Notes: generated by a model from the sequence alone, not told the origin. A stretch of DNA of 64,000 nucleotides from Bog-756 sp963725275 (GCA_963725275.1 CAVRXS010000004.1:1-64000), one strand, 5' to 3'. Positions 29,864-40,487 are shown, counted from the first letter of the stretch. Numbers and translations are program-made.

Positions 29864-29951
29864 TAAGCAAGCGCGTTTTCCCCCACGTGCTTGCTTGCCC
29901 ACGGGGAATCCGAGCATCACTTGGAGGGAGATGTCCACTGCAGGCCGGGCC

Positions 29952-31189
29952 TCATGACCGAAGAAGGCCGAGGGTAGCCGCCACTGCCAGAAGCTCGTCG
30001 CGGGCCCGGGGGTCGGCCACTCTTTCTATGATCAGTCGGGCCTGCGCTTGCTGTGATCGACCGAAGATCTCGGCACAACCTTGGTCACTGACGATCGCCG
30101 AGTGCTGAAACGACGTGACCGGATTCGTCAGGATCGGTAGCACGGATGAGGCGTCTGTCTTTTCGTGCCACGAGTGCACGGCGACCACAGCGTGCCCGCC
30201 GGTGGAATGAAGGGCACCGCTGACAAAATCGGCTTGACCACCGAACCCTGAGTGGACCACCCCGCCAACGAAACTGGCATTGGCCTGAGCGAAGAGATCG
30301 ATCTGCATAGCCATGTTGACGGAGACCATGGCCGGATTGCCGGCTATGCGTGCAGGGTCGTTGATGACCTCTGTCCGTCTCATCTGCAGCCGGGGGTTGG
30401 CGTCGGCCCACTCATAGAGCTCAGGCGAGCCAAACAGAAACGACGTCTGAATGAGTCGGCCCAGATCGAGAGAACCGGCCTGCTCGAGGGTCAGAACGCC
30501 GTCACTGATCATTTCGGACCAGATGCCCAGATGACGACGAGCGACGAGCTCACTTGCGGCGACATCGGGGATCTTCCCGATGCCGAGCTGCAGCGTGGCC
30601 CCGTCATCGGCAAAGCGAGCGACCTGCTCGCCGATTCTCCTGTCCGTCTCGTCAATTCGTCGAGACGGGGCCGATGGGAGAGGTTCATCTACCTCGACAG
30701 CCAAGTCGATCCAGTCGACCGAGAGTTCACCGTCGCCAAATGTGTATGGCATGTTCGGATTCAACTGAGCAATGACCAGTCCACCATGGACACGCGTCCG
30801 CTCAATAGCCGCGGGAAGGATGTTGACCTCGATCCCGAGCGAGACCTTGCCGCCACGAGGAACAGTGGTGTGGATGAGAACAGCGTCGACCGGCCGTGAG
30901 GTGTCGAACAGGCGGGGAACGAGTGACAGGCGCATCGGCAGGTAATCGAGCAAGAGGATCGTGGCGCATGCCTGGCCCGACGAACGGGGTCTCGTTGATG
31001 AGACCGGAGCGCTGGGGCCAATCCTGCCTGGGCATTGATGGCGAACAGCCGAAATCGCTCCCGGGAGGCCTCGAGGGCGTGCACGAGGCCCATTGGCGTA
31101 GCGAAGTTTCCCGATACGACAACCCGTGGTTCTTCGCCCGACAATGTGCCTAGATGGTTGGCGACCTCCTCGAGCGAGACGATTCGCAC
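29952..31189 (-). CDS. Acetyl-CoA hydrolase / 4-hydroxybutyrate CoA-transferase family protein (frameshifted)
   Basis: A CoA-transferase of about 410 residues that moves CoA between carboxylic acids (for example acetate with butyrate-type acids). The N-terminal part (MRIVSLEEVANHLGTLSGEE) runs to FAINAQAG, then SGLINETPFVGPGMR in a second frame, then LDYLPMRLSLVPRLF in a third; indels near 31010 and 30960. ATLQLGIGKIPDVAASEL precedes HLGIWSEMISDG, whose Glu is the expected CoA-thioester residue. It is divergent from the alcohol dehydrogenase at 31506 and may share its DosR-like promoter region. Acetate formation and fermentation are plausible roles. Confidence 0.85.
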
Positions 31190-31431
31190 GGGGTCAGACC
31201 GAGTGGTGGCACGGAAATCCGAACCTTGGGGAGCCGATGTCGCGACAATCTGCCACGGGGCAAGGCTTGAGTACGACCTTGTCGATGGTCAGATGGGCAT
31301 AGCGAAGCTCGGTGCCCACCGGCCTGAGATCGGAATCCACGAAGAACCTCCACACGAACTGACCTTTCTCTGACTGGCAGGCGCCGGTCCGCCTGGATTC
31401 CCACGACCCAATTATTGTGGCCCGCATCGGT

Positions 31432-31446
31432 GTGACCTTTGGCCCT
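31432..31446 (+). promoter_or_regulatory. DosR-like box upstream of alcohol dehydrogenase
   Basis: GTGACCTTTGGCCCT, one mismatch to consensus, with CATGCT (31469..31474) 30 nt from the centre. It lies in the 316-bp gap between the divergent CoA-transferase and alcohol dehydrogenase genes; I see no other gene in that gap. Confidence 0.8.
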
Positions 31447-31505
31447 AGCCAATGACGATATTGGACTCCATGCTAGAGGTCTAAGGCTTTCACAAGGAGA
31501 CCACC

Positions 31506-32547
31506 ATGAAGGCACTCGTCTTCGAAGGACCGGGCTCGAAGTCGTGGAAGGAGGTTCCCGACCCGACGCTCCAGGACGACACCGACGCGATCGTCCGAGT
31601 CGATGCCACCACCATCTGTGGCACCGACCTGCACATCTTGAAGGGCGACGTCCCCGAGGTCACCGCCGGGCGCATCCTGGGCCACGAGGCGGTCGGGACC
31701 GTCGTTGAGATCGGCGCCGGGGTCAAGAGCCTCGCCCGCGGTGAGCGAGTCCTGGTTTCTTGCATCTCGTCGTGCGGGCGTTGCCGCTTCTGCCGGGAAG
31801 GCCGCTATGGCCAGTGCCTGGGGGGAGGCGGATGGATCCTCGGGCACCTGATCGATGGCACTCAGGCGGAGCTCGTTCGGGTTCCCTTCGCCGATACCTC
31901 CACCTATCCGGTGCCCGCAGAAGCAAGCGACGAGGAGATCCTGATGCTCGCGGATATCCTCCCCACCTCCTACGAGGTTGGGGTACTCAACGGCAAGGTG
32001 CAACCGGGCGACACGGTGGCCGTCGTGGGAGCCGGCCCCATCGGTTTGTCGGCCATCCTCGGCGCCAAGCTCTTCTCACCGGGCCACGTGGTGGCTATCG
32101 ACCTCGCCGATGCCCGCCTCGATGCCGCCAAGCGGTTCGGCGCCGATGTGACGATCAACAACGGGCACGAGGACGCGGTCGCCATCGTTCAAGCGCTCAC
32201 CGACGGCCTCGGCGCCGATGTGGCCATCGAGGCGGTTGGCGTCCCCGAATCGTTCGAGCTGTGCACCGAGCTGGTGCGGCCCGGTGGGCACGTAGCCAAT
32301 ATCGGAGTCCACGGACAACCGGCAACGCTCCATCTTGAGTCATTGTGGATCCGCGACGTGACCATCACCACTGGCCTGGTAGACACCTATTCCACGCCCA
32401 CTCTCTTGAGGCTGGTGACTGCTCGTCAGATCGACGCCAGCACAGTTCGTGAGCCACCGATTCAGTCTTCAACAGATGGATGAGGCCTATGACGTGTTCG
32501 CACGAGCAGCTGACACCGGCGCGCTGAAAGTCGTGCTGTCCCGCTGA
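31506..32547 (+). CDS. Zinc-dependent alcohol dehydrogenase (frameshifted near C-terminus)
   Basis: A medium-chain dehydrogenase that interconverts alcohols and aldehydes or ketones with NAD(P). Catalytic zinc ligands Cys38 (TTICGTDLH) and His60-Glu61 (GHEAVG); structural zinc Cys90, 93, 96 and 104 (SSCGRCRFCREGRYGQC); nucleotide fold VVGAGPIG. The first frame ends at about 32483, while the expected tail HRFSLQQMDEAYDVFARAAD...KVVLSR follows in another frame to 32547. Start ATG 31506 after AAGGAGA. DosR-like control suggests reductant disposal or alcohol use under low oxygen. Confidence 0.88.
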
Positions 32548-32731
32548 GATGGCCTACCGCACCCATTCGGTTGGAGCAGTGGAGGCTCGATCGCTTCCCA
32601 ATTGCGGAACCGGAATTGGACGTCCCTCTCCGAAAGCAGGTTGACCCCGACTGTCTGATTCCACGGATGACCGATTGGGGTTGTCATCCGCCATCCGATC
32701 GAACAGCTCGACATATCCATATCGGGGCCGA

Positions 32732-32750
32732 CATGTCCGACATGGACATG
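32732..32750. promoter_or_regulatory. Inverted repeat upstream of gpsA
   Basis: CATGTCC-GACAT-GGACATG, 7-bp perfect arms ending 11 bp before the gpsA start. It could be an operator or a leader hairpin; no regulator can be named. Confidence 0.45.
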
Positions 32751-32761
32751 GCCGGTCTTCG

Positions 32762-33751
32762 ATGAGGATCGCTGTACTCGGAGCTGGCTCTTGGGGGACG
32801 ACCGTGGCGTCCCTGGTGGCCCCAAGGCATGACACCGTGCTTTGGGCACGCAATCCCGACGTGGCCAGGTCCATCAGCACCGAGCACGTCAATCCGGCAT
32901 ACCTGCCCGGTTTCGAATTGCCTCCCGCACTGGCGGCCACCGACGACCTCGAGGAGGCCGTTTGCGATGCTGACCTTCTTGTCGTCGGCGTGCCGACCTC
33001 CGGCTTCCGGTGCGTGCTCGAAAAGTCCGCCGGGTGCATCCGTCATTGGATTCCGGTGATCAGCCTGTCCAAGGGTCTCGAGCGCGGTTCTCTCCTGCGA
33101 ATGACCGAAGTGATCAGGCAGGTGGTCCCCGGGCACCCAGTGGCCGCGCTGACCGGTCCGAACATCGCACTGGAGATCATGACGGGAAAGGCCGCAGCGG
33201 CGGTCATCGCAACCGATGATCTCGAAGTGGCCAGTGCCATCCAGGCGGTGTTCACTCGAGGCGTCTTCCGGGTCTATCTGAACGACGACGTCATCGGCTG
33301 CGAGATGGGTGGCGCACTCAAGAACATCATCGCCATAGCAGCAGGAATTGGGGAAGGGCTCGGTGTCGGTGACAACACGCGTGCCGCCGTCATATCGCGA
33401 GGATTGGCCGAGCTCACCCGGCTCGGTGTGGCCATGGGTGCTCAACCGGCCACCTTCGCAGGGCTGGCGGGTATGGGAGATCTGATAGCCACCTGCATGA
33501 GTCCCCACAGCCGCAATCGCGCCGTGGGCGAACAGCTTGGCAAAGGGCGACGACTCGAGGACATCCTGGGAGAGATGCATATGGTCGCCGAGGGTGTGCA
33601 TACCGCGAACGTGGCGCTCGAACTGGCGGAGCGTCACCGTCTCGAGCTGCCGATTTGCACAATGATCAACAGAATCGTCAATGGCGAGATTCAGCCACTG
33701 GATGCCTACCGGGGCCTGACCTCGCCAGGCCGTGAGCAAGACCCGTGCTGA
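32762..33751 (+). CDS. gpsA: NAD(P)-dependent glycerol-3-phosphate dehydrogenase
   Basis: A 329-residue enzyme that reduces dihydroxyacetone phosphate to sn-glycerol 3-phosphate, the backbone for phospholipid and triacylglycerol. GAGSWGTT (7-14) is the dinucleotide loop, Lys187 in GGALKNIIAIAAGIGEG is the catalytic lysine, and GPNIALEIMTGKAAA is family-typical. Start MRIAVLG at ATG 32762; an upstream in-frame extension lacks family sequence. Intact. Its position beside WS/DGAT and acyl-CoA synthetase genes suggests supply of glycerol 3-phosphate for storage lipid and reoxidation of NADH. Confidence 0.94.
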   Translation: MRIAVLGAGSWGTTVASLVAPRHDTVLWARNPDVARSISTEHVNPAYLPGFELPPALAATDDLEEAVCDADLLVVGVPTSGFRCVLEKSAGCIRHWIPVISLSKGLERGSLLRMTEVIRQVVPGHPVAALTGPNIALEIMTGKAAAAVIATDDLEVASAIQAVFTRGVFRVYLNDDVIGCEMGGALKNIIAIAAGIGEGLGVGDNTRAAVISRGLAELTRLGVAMGAQPATFAGLAGMGDLIATCMSPHSRNRAVGEQLGKGRRLEDILGEMHMVAEGVHTANVALELAERHRLELPICTMINRIVNGEIQPLDAYRGLTSPGREQDPC

Positions 33752-33839
33752 GTCTCTGAGCCGCATCTGGCACGATTGGCACGATCGCATTGGCGTCGCG
33801 TTTCCGCCGGTTGCTTCCAAGCGGATCCTGCGCACTCGT

Positions 33840-35295
33840 CTATCCGGATAGCTCGGCCATCAGCTGGGCGAAGAGAAGCAAGTGCTTGTCTCCCACGAAA
33901 CTCTCGAGGACATGCTCCCGAGCACGTGAGCCGAGCTCGACGAGCTTCCGAGGGTGTGCAAGGAGTTCGGTGAGCGCTATTCCGAAAGCGGTCAGATCCG
34001 CCGGGTCGCTGAGAAGGATGCCCGTTCCGGGGACGATCTGCTCGGTGATGCCTCCGACGTTTGAGGCCACCACGGCCTTCGCCTTCCACATGCCTTCGGC
34101 GACCGTCAGCCCAAAGCCTTCCTCCAGGCTCTTTTGCACAATCACGGTGGCATGCCGTTGGATGGCGTTCACCATCGCCGCGTTCTCGTCGACATCCGCC
34201 ATCGGCAGGGTGACCAGTGTGACGCGTCGGCGGGCGTCGGCCGGTAGATCCTCCCAGGCCGCCAGGCACTCGGCGTACACCTCGGCTCCTTCCGGGTCGT
34301 CGGTAACCCCGACCACCGCAGGACCCACCAACGCCAGGTGAGCATCAACCAGCGCCGGCAACGCCCCGACAAACCCCTCCATGACTCCTTCCATGTCCTT
34401 CAGTCGGTCCCATCGCGATACTTGGACGACCAAGGGGGCATCAGATCCCAAGGGAGCACCGTTCGCCGAGACGATCGTTGCTTGGCGTTCGACGTGCCCA
34501 GCCGCACCGTCGCCGCGGGTGAACGTTCCCGGAGGGTCCGTTGGGCACCCCTTGGAGAAGACCGATGCGGCCGAGCGTGAGAATCACGTTGCTCGGTGAC
34601 ATGTCCTGGTTCTTGGGCGAGAAGGGATCGATGGAGGGAGGGATGACCCGGACTTTGGACGCTTCGATCCACGAGGGAACGTACTCGGGCAGGGAGAAGA
34701 TGTAGGCCTCGCAGTGGGCGAGATGAGGCCGGAGAAACGACCATGCCTCTTCGGTCCACTGGTTGCTGCCTGCCCGTCCGATGTGGCATCGCCAGACCAC
34801 CCGGGCTCCGGCTTCGGCAAGCGCGGGAGCCATGCCGGCTGTTTGCGGGTCATGGAGGAGAACCACGTCGCCCGGCCGGACTCGACTCATCACGCCTTTG
34901 GAGTTCGCAGCAGTGATCTCTGCGTAGTGGGCAGTCTCGTTCGGCCCGAGCTCACCGGCGTCCCCGGCCGCTCCGTGGAGACGATTGTGGATCCGCTTGG
35001 TGATGGAGAAGAACTCGGGGTCGGCACTCATCACGAGCCAGCGGATGTCGATATCGGCGTCCAGCGTGTAGCCGACCAGCACCTGGAGCATCTCTGCCAC
35101 TCCGCCACCCGCAGCCGTCGAGCTCACATTCCAAACCGTCTTTCCCTCGAACAGCTGACTGGTCTGAGCCGCCGCCCGGCGAAGCTCCCCATAGCGCTCC
35201 GCGCCAATGAGCGGTTCGAGACGCGAGAGGGAGCGAACGGCCACCTCGATCTCTCGGACGGAATACTCCTCTACTGCTGGTTCAGCCTTGGTCAA
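33840..35295 (-). CDS. treT: Trehalose synthase-type glycosyltransferase, GT4 (frameshifted)
   Basis: A GT-B glycosyltransferase of about 480 residues resembling TreT, which joins NDP-glucose and glucose to make trehalose. N-terminal domain: KTVWNVSSTAAGGGVAEMLQ, ITKRIHNRLHG, LLHDPQTAGMAP, VWRCHIGRAG. After LTLGRIGLLQG the frame changes near 34470 and continues APLVVQVSRWDRLKDMEGVM and VQKSLEEGFGLTVAEGMW with the sugar-nucleotide Glu motif. The start is uncertain; TTG 35295 follows GGAAGG. It is last in the minus-strand lipid/trehalose operon headed by the DosR-like box at 39918. Confidence 0.82.
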
Positions 35296-35426
35296 TCCCA
35301 AGATCCTTCCACGTGCAGCCCTCTTCGTTGACCATGAGGACGCCCGACATGGAGCCACCTCCCAAATCGATCAACGAGGGGTATGTGGCAACGCTCGGAG
35401 CCCGGCCCGACCTACAACGGGCTGAT

Positions 35427-37023
35427 TCAGCTCACCTGGCGTTCTTGGTTCTCCCAGTAGCAGCGCCGCAGTTCGCGCTTCAGAGGCTTGAAGGCACCAG
35501 ACAGCGGAAGCGGACCGTCCTGGAATTCGACTGATTTCGGGACCTTGAACCCGGCCAGGAACTGGCGGGTGTGTTCGATCAGCTCTTCAGCCGTCGCCAT
35601 CATGCCCTGCCGAAGAACGACGATTGCATGCACAGCCTCGCCCCACTTGTCGCTTGGGATCCCGATGACCGCGACCTCGGCCACGGCCGGGATGAGAGGC
35701 GATGGCGTTCTCCACCTCGATGGAGTACACGTTCTCCCCCCCGGTGACGATCATGTCCTTCATCCGATCGGTCAGGTGCAAGAGGCTGTGTTCGTCGATG
35801 AAGCCCATATCGCCGGTGCGATACCAGCCGTCGCGCATTACCGCTTCGGTCTCCGCCGGCTTCTGCCAGTATTCGCGCATGAGGTTGCCACCTCGGGCAC
35901 ACACCTCCCCCGTCTCTCCTCGAGGGAGTGCGTTGCCGAGCGAATCGGTGATGCAGAGCTCGACACCGAACAAAGGCCTGCCCGAGGCCGTAAGCGCATC
36001 ACCGCCCCGGCGGTGATCCTCGGGGCCGAGAAAGGTGAGCGCCGAGGCCGCCTCGGTCATGCCATATCCCTGGATGAAGTCGGTATCGGGAAGCATCTTC
36101 AGCCATCGGGCGATGAGGTCCTGCGAGATCGGTGATGCTCCGTAGACCAGTTGGCGAAGCGACCTCAGGCGCTCCGGTGAAAAGCCCTCGGCTCGCTCGA
36201 GCATCGACAACATGATCGGGATAACCATCGTCGTGTCGATCCTCTGCTCCTCGATGGTTCTCAGCACCAACCCGGGGTCGAACAGGGGGATGGTCACCGA
36301 GGTTGCTCCGGTGGCGGGGATGCCGAGCACACCGGCGACGAGGGCGGCGTGGAACATCGGCGACTGGAATAAGAAACGCCGCTCCTCGCGAAGCCCTATC
36401 TCGGAGAGCACGTGGTAGACGTTGAGCACCTCGGCCCGCTGCTCGAGCAGGGCTCCCTTGGGAAAGCCGGTGGTTCCTCCGGTGTACATGAGGATTGCGG
36501 CGTCGTCCTCCTCCGGCTCGGGCGGCATGACCGGCTTGCCCACCGCCAGCAGGTCCTCGTAGCCCACGGTGCCGCCGGCACATCCCGTCGCGCCGTCGCC
36601 CGGCTCCCCACCGATGATGACCACCTTGTCGACCTTTGCCCCCATGGCCCGGGCACGGTCGAGGAGGGAGGCAAACACCGGATCGGTGAAGACCACCCTG
36701 GCGCCGGAGTCGTTGAGCACGTAGGCCAACTCGGACGGAGTCAACCGAATGTTGAGCGGGTTGATGATGCCGGCTCCGAACATGGCGGCGTGGTAGAGCT
36801 CAAGATATTCATGGCCGTTCATGGCCAGAACTCCGAACCGGTCGCCCGGCTCCACACCGAGCACCGCTCGCATGGAATTCACCAGTCGCAACAGGCGATC
36901 GAGGTGACCGGCAAATGTGCCTCGGTAGCGGATGCCCTCGGTCGTCACATCGATGACCGCCACCTTGTCGGGTAGCTGCTCGACACGGGGCAGCAAGAGC
37001 CTGGGATACACGAGTTCTCTCAT
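35427..37023 (-). CDS. AMP-dependent acyl-CoA synthetase (frameshifted near C-terminus)
   Basis: An ANL-superfamily ligase of about 530 residues that activates a fatty or other carboxylic acid to acyl-CoA. AMP-binding loop ILMYTGGTTGFPKG, QGYGMTEAAS, YRTGDMGFIDE and the hinge DRMKDMIVTGGENVYS are all present. The frame breaks after NAIASHP near 35695 and continues AVAEVAVIGIPSDKWGEAVH to the catalytic-lysine region PLPLSGAFKPLKRELR. Start ATG 37023 with GGAGG nine bases upstream. It sits 34 bp from a WS/DGAT gene and probably feeds it acyl-CoA. Confidence 0.9.
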
Positions 37024-37057
37024 GACATTGAACCTCCATTGACTCTGAGTTGGCTTC

Positions 37058-38476
37058 TCACAGTGGTCTGCGGAACTGTTGGCTGCGCTGCCTGCCGGCC
37101 ACGGCGACCAGCTCAGCAAACGAGCGGTCGATGCCATCGGCGAACACGTCGAGGTCGGCGCACGCGCCAGGGTCGGCAAGTAGGCCAATGGTCAACTGCT
37201 CTCCATAGGAAAGAGCAGCCACACCAACACTCAGGTTCCCGGCGATTGGAACGATCGGGAAAGCCTCGAGCATGCGAGCGCCCAGGACATACAGAGGGAC
37301 ACCTGGGCCGGGGACGTTGGTAACCACCAGGTTGAAGAAGGGTTGACGGTGGACCAGCCGGGCTACCGTCGCCAGAGCTGGCTGCGGCAACGGCTCGAGC
37401 AGCTCGAGGAGAAGTGCCGCGGCCAGGGCTTGGTGGCGGTGCTTGCAGGAAGCCTGCGCCCGCGACACCGACCGCAATCGATCGACCGGATCCGAGGACC
37501 CGATCGGGAGGCGAACGAGCATGGCCGAGACCCGGTTTCCAAGCTGGTGGTCGCCATGATGATCCGCCCCGACCGGCACCAGGACCTGGACCGTTCGCCC
37601 TTCGATCCTTTCACCACGTGCGGACAGGAGGCAGCGGACACCGCCGGCCACCGCAGTGAGGAGGAGATCGTTGATCGTGACCCCGAAGTGCCCGGCAAGT
37701 TTGTGCAAGTCGTCAAGGGGCTGGCGAACAAATGCCACCTGCCGACCCTCGCCAACCGGGACATTGAGCGACAGGGAGGGGGCGACGCTCTGCCACGTGA
37801 CGACACTGCTGAGGGCAGCGGCGTAGTGGGCAACATCACGACCAACACCCACCGGGTGGCGCAAGAAGCCGATTCCGTTCGCTACAAGATGCAGTGGGGC
37901 AATGGCACGACGGCCGAGGTCATGGGCGATGACCGATCTCTGACGTGGAGGAGGAGTCGGGTTCCATGGGTGAGGGGAGGATTCGGCTCTCGCCGGATGC
38001 CGGTCCAGATCGAATAACACGGTCACCAGTTCGACACCGGCGAGGCCGTCTGCCATCGAATGATGGAGCTTCTCCATCATTGCCACCCGCCCGCCCTCGA
38101 GCCCATCGATGAGCCAGATCTCCCACAGCGGTCGGTCGCGCTGCAGCGGACGGGCCATGAGCTCAGCGCACAGGTCCCTCAACGATGCTTCGGTCCCGGG
38201 CGATGGGAGAGCGGCTCTTCGAACGTGATTGGCGATGTCGAAGGCCGGATCGTCCACCCATACGGGGGCTGCCATACCGAGGGATGTGAAACGCACCCGC
38301 CGCCGCAGCTTGGGCACCAGATGCAGACGACTCTCGATCTCTGCCCGCAGCGCATCCGTGCGAAGCGCTCCATGCTCGTCGCGTAGAGGCGCGCCCTCGA
38401 AAATCCCGATCGAACCCATGTGCATTGGTGTTCGTTCCGACTCGGAGTACAAGAACCCGGCATCAAGTGGAGACAG
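37058..38476 (-). CDS. WS/DGAT acyltransferase (wax ester / triacylglycerol synthase)
   Basis: It transfers acyl groups from acyl-CoA to long-chain alcohols or diacylglycerol. Active site HHSMADG (LHHSMADGLAG); C-terminal FNLVVTNVPGPGVPLYVLGA. The start is unclear: the family N-terminus LSPLDAGFLYSESERTPMHM is in frame back to just after the stop of the upstream WS/DGAT (38495), but the only codon at the right place is CTG 38476, with TTG 38452 later. Translational coupling or a damaged start codon are both possible. Otherwise intact, about 470 residues. Confidence 0.88.
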   Translation of the reverse strand: MSPLDAGFLYSESERTPMHMGSIGIFEGAPLRDEHGALRTDALRAEIESRLHLVPKLRRRVRFTSLGMAAPVWVDDPAFDIANHVRRAALPSPGTEASLRDLCAELMARPLQRDRPLWEIWLIDGLEGGRVAMMEKLHHSMADGLAGVELVTVLFDLDRHPARAESSPHPWNPTPPPRQRSVIAHDLGRRAIAPLHLVANGIGFLRHPVGVGRDVAHYAAALSSVVTWQSVAPSLSLNVPVGEGRQVAFVRQPLDDLHKLAGHFGVTINDLLLTAVAGGVRCLLSARGERIEGRTVQVLVPVGADHHGDHQLGNRVSAMLVRLPIGSSDPVDRLRSVSRAQASCKHRHQALAAALLLELLEPLPQPALATVARLVHRQPFFNLVVTNVPGPGVPLYVLGARMLEAFPIVPIAGNLSVGVAALSYGEQLTIGLLADPGACADLDVFADGIDRSFAELVAVAGRQRSQQFRRPL

Positions 38477-38494
38477 GACCTGCGCAAGCGGACT

Positions 38495-39871
38495 TCACGG
38501 TCGCTGCCCATCATGCATGCAACCGAGACGAAATACCTCTTCGAAGCCATCGGCGAGGCAGGTGGCCAGTTGCGGACTATCGGGGACGGCCGCGCTGTCG
38601 ACGACGATGCCAATACACACCCGATCGGCCGATGTGACGAGCGAGACATTCACCGCCGCCCCCGAGGGGGGAGCAAAGGCGTACATGCGGTCAACCCGAG
38701 CGCCCGCCAGGTAGGTCTCGAAGGTCGGGCCGGGGACATTGGTGATACAGAAATCGACACCCTTGAGCATTGAGCCCCACATCGCCGTGACCACGGGATC
38801 GGGCACTTTGTCGAGGCCGGTAGCCAACATCTCGCTGAGTGCCAGCCCCGGCGCGTGCTTCCACGACCCGGTGATCCGTTGTACCTCCCGTACGCACTCC
38901 TCTGTGTCCGCCGGTGTTGGAACGATGAAGCGGGCCGGTACGAAGTGATTCCCTCCCTCCGGGTCGTCGGCGGCACGCACGTTGACCGGCATCAGCACCC
39001 TCAGGCCGTCCACCGGCACGCCGTGGAACTCGTGGTAGAGCGAGATCCCGCGTACGACCGCAGCGACGAAGACGTCGTTGAGCGTGCCGTTCATTGCCGT
39101 TGCCGCCTGGCGCAGCGCCTGAGGTGTCAGATCGAGCACCTCGAACGCTCGCCTGAAGCCGCGCTCGGTCATGAGCGGAGAGAGCGGTGTGCCGGCTGGG
39201 GCAAGGAGGCGCGCCGCGGACGTCGCCGTGGCCACCACCCGCTCCGCCTCCTCGAACGGGTGCGCCGAGGCGTGCAGAACGGTTTCGATGACGCGCCGCG
39301 GAGCGGGCAGACGTCCAAGTAGTCCCAGAGGCGCCCGGCTCGCCGTCACCTCGGGCGCCGGGGAGGGTTCGGATGTCGGATGGCGAACAGTGTCCAAAAG
39401 ATGCATCAGCACGGCGACGCCACCGACGCCGTCCACGAGCGCATGGTGCAACTTGATGACGAGCGCGGCACCTTCGCCATCCACTCCCTCGACGACCACT
39501 GCCTCCCAGGGCGGAAGCTCCGTATCGAATCCGATAGTGGCCATCGCCTGGGCCAGGTCGAGCACGTCCCTGAAGGTTGCGTGGGGCGGCAAGAGCATGC
39601 GCCGAAGATGGAGGTCGAGATCGAAACGGTCGTCCGTCACGAATTGCGGCCTCCCGCGGCCCAACGGTCGGGACCTGGCTCGAGACCGGAGCCTCGGGAC
39701 GATGTCAACCAGCGCTGCCACCCGATCTCGGACGTCTGCCCAACGTGGGGCCGTGTCCAGTGCCATCACGGCGACGACCGTCGGCCGCAGTACCGGATCT
39801 CGGCCGACGGTCCACAGCAAGGCATCGGAACCACTCATCGTGTCGGCGACACGTACTCGTTCATCGATCAT
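38495..39871 (-). CDS. WS/DGAT acyltransferase (wax ester / triacylglycerol synthase)
   Basis: A 458-residue acyltransferase; active-site LHHALVDG with His142-His143 and Asp147; C-terminal DFCITNVPGPTFETYLAGAR. Start ATG 39871 with GGGGGAG upstream; the open frame further upstream lacks family sequence. It is the first gene of the operon WS/DGAT, WS/DGAT, acyl-CoA synthetase, trehalose synthase. A DosR-like box centred 54 bp before the start and a CACAAT -10 element predict a 12-nt leader. It parallels the DosR-controlled tgs1 of Mycobacterium tuberculosis. Confidence 0.93.
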   Translation of the reverse strand: MIDERVRVADTMSGSDALLWTVGRDPVLRPTVVAVMALDTAPRWADVRDRVAALVDIVPRLRSRARSRPLGRGRPQFVTDDRFDLDLHLRRMLLPPHATFRDVLDLAQAMATIGFDTELPPWEAVVVEGVDGEGAALVIKLHHALVDGVGGVAVLMHLLDTVRHPTSEPSPAPEVTASRAPLGLLGRLPAPRRVIETVLHASAHPFEEAERVVATATSAARLLAPAGTPLSPLMTERGFRRAFEVLDLTPQALRQAATAMNGTLNDVFVAAVVRGISLYHEFHGVPVDGLRVLMPVNVRAADDPEGGNHFVPARFIVPTPADTEECVREVQRITGSWKHAPGLALSEMLATGLDKVPDPVVTAMWGSMLKGVDFCITNVPGPTFETYLAGARVDRMYAFAPPSGAAVNVSLVTSADRVCIGIVVDSAAVPDSPQLATCLADGFEEVFRLGCMHDGQRP

Positions 39872-39917
39872 TGGCAACTCCCCCACTTGATTGTGCGACC
39901 GAGTGCGGAGGAGAGCC

Positions 39918-39932
39918 AGTGCCGAAAGTCCC
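39918..39932 (-). promoter_or_regulatory. DosR-like box for lipid/trehalose operon
   Basis: AGTGCCGAAAGTCCC, one mismatch to AGGGCCNAANGTCCC. On the minus strand CACAAT (39895..39890) lies 30 nt from the centre. A second box at 40015 serves the divergent PPOX gene. Confidence 0.85.
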
Positions 39933-40014
39933 ATCCCTCGTCCATGCGAATCAACTCGGCAAAGGGATCTGGAGCCATCGGTCCCCGCGGATCGCTCGAA
40001 TAGGGTCAGGAACG

Positions 40015-40029
40015 AAGGCCGAAAGTCCC
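40015..40029 (+). promoter_or_regulatory. DosR-like box for PPOX gene
   Basis: AAGGCCGAAAGTCCC, one mismatch to AGGGCCNAANGTCCC. On the plus strand CATGGT (40053..40058) lies 31 nt from the centre and ends seven bases before the ATG at 40065, so transcription would begin at the start codon. Confidence 0.83.
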
Positions 40030-40064
40030 TAGTGGCGGGCACACAGAGATGGCATGGTGGTCAC

Positions 40065-40487
40065 ATGTGGATCGACGCCAAGGGTTCGACCGTTCTCCCC
40101 TCCCCTGAATGCATGCGTTTGTTGGCCGTGGGGGCGAAGGAGGGTGGGATCGGAAGGGTCGGGATAGCCACCGACCAGGCGCCGGTGATCATCCCGGTCA
40201 ACTTTACGCTCCGGGACAGTCTGGTTCTGGTTCGGGTGGGCACAGGGTTCTTGTCCCAGTCGACAGGCGGGCACCTGGTGGCGTTTGAAGTCGATCACAT
40301 CGATTCCGATACGGGAACGGCCTGGAGCGTCCTTGTTCGTGGGCTGGCGACACTGGTCGAAGCGCCGAGCCAATCCGAACTCGAGGCGGCGGGGCACCCG
40401 TTGGTGCCCGAGCCGGGAGACATGGTGCTCACTCTTCGCCCGGATGTGATCACCGGTCGACGCTTCGAGCTTCGCCACGAGGCCTAG
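40065..40487 (+). CDS. PPOX-type flavin-nucleotide-binding protein
   Basis: A 140-residue split-barrel protein: MRLLAVGAKEGGIGRVGIAT, PVIIPVNFTLRDSLVLVRVG and VAFEVDHIDSDTGTAWSVLV follow the small PPOX pattern (FMN, F420 or haem binding; substrate unknown). Start ATG 40065 (MWIDAKG). No ribosome site precedes it, and the -10 element ends seven bases upstream, so the mRNA is probably leaderless. It is transcribed away from the lipid operon under its own DosR-like box. Confidence 0.88.
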   Translation: MWIDAKGSTVLPSPECMRLLAVGAKEGGIGRVGIATDQAPVIIPVNFTLRDSLVLVRVGTGFLSQSTGGHLVAFEVDHIDSDTGTAWSVLVRGLATLVEAPSQSELEAAGHPLVPEPGDMVLTLRPDVITGRRFELRHEA

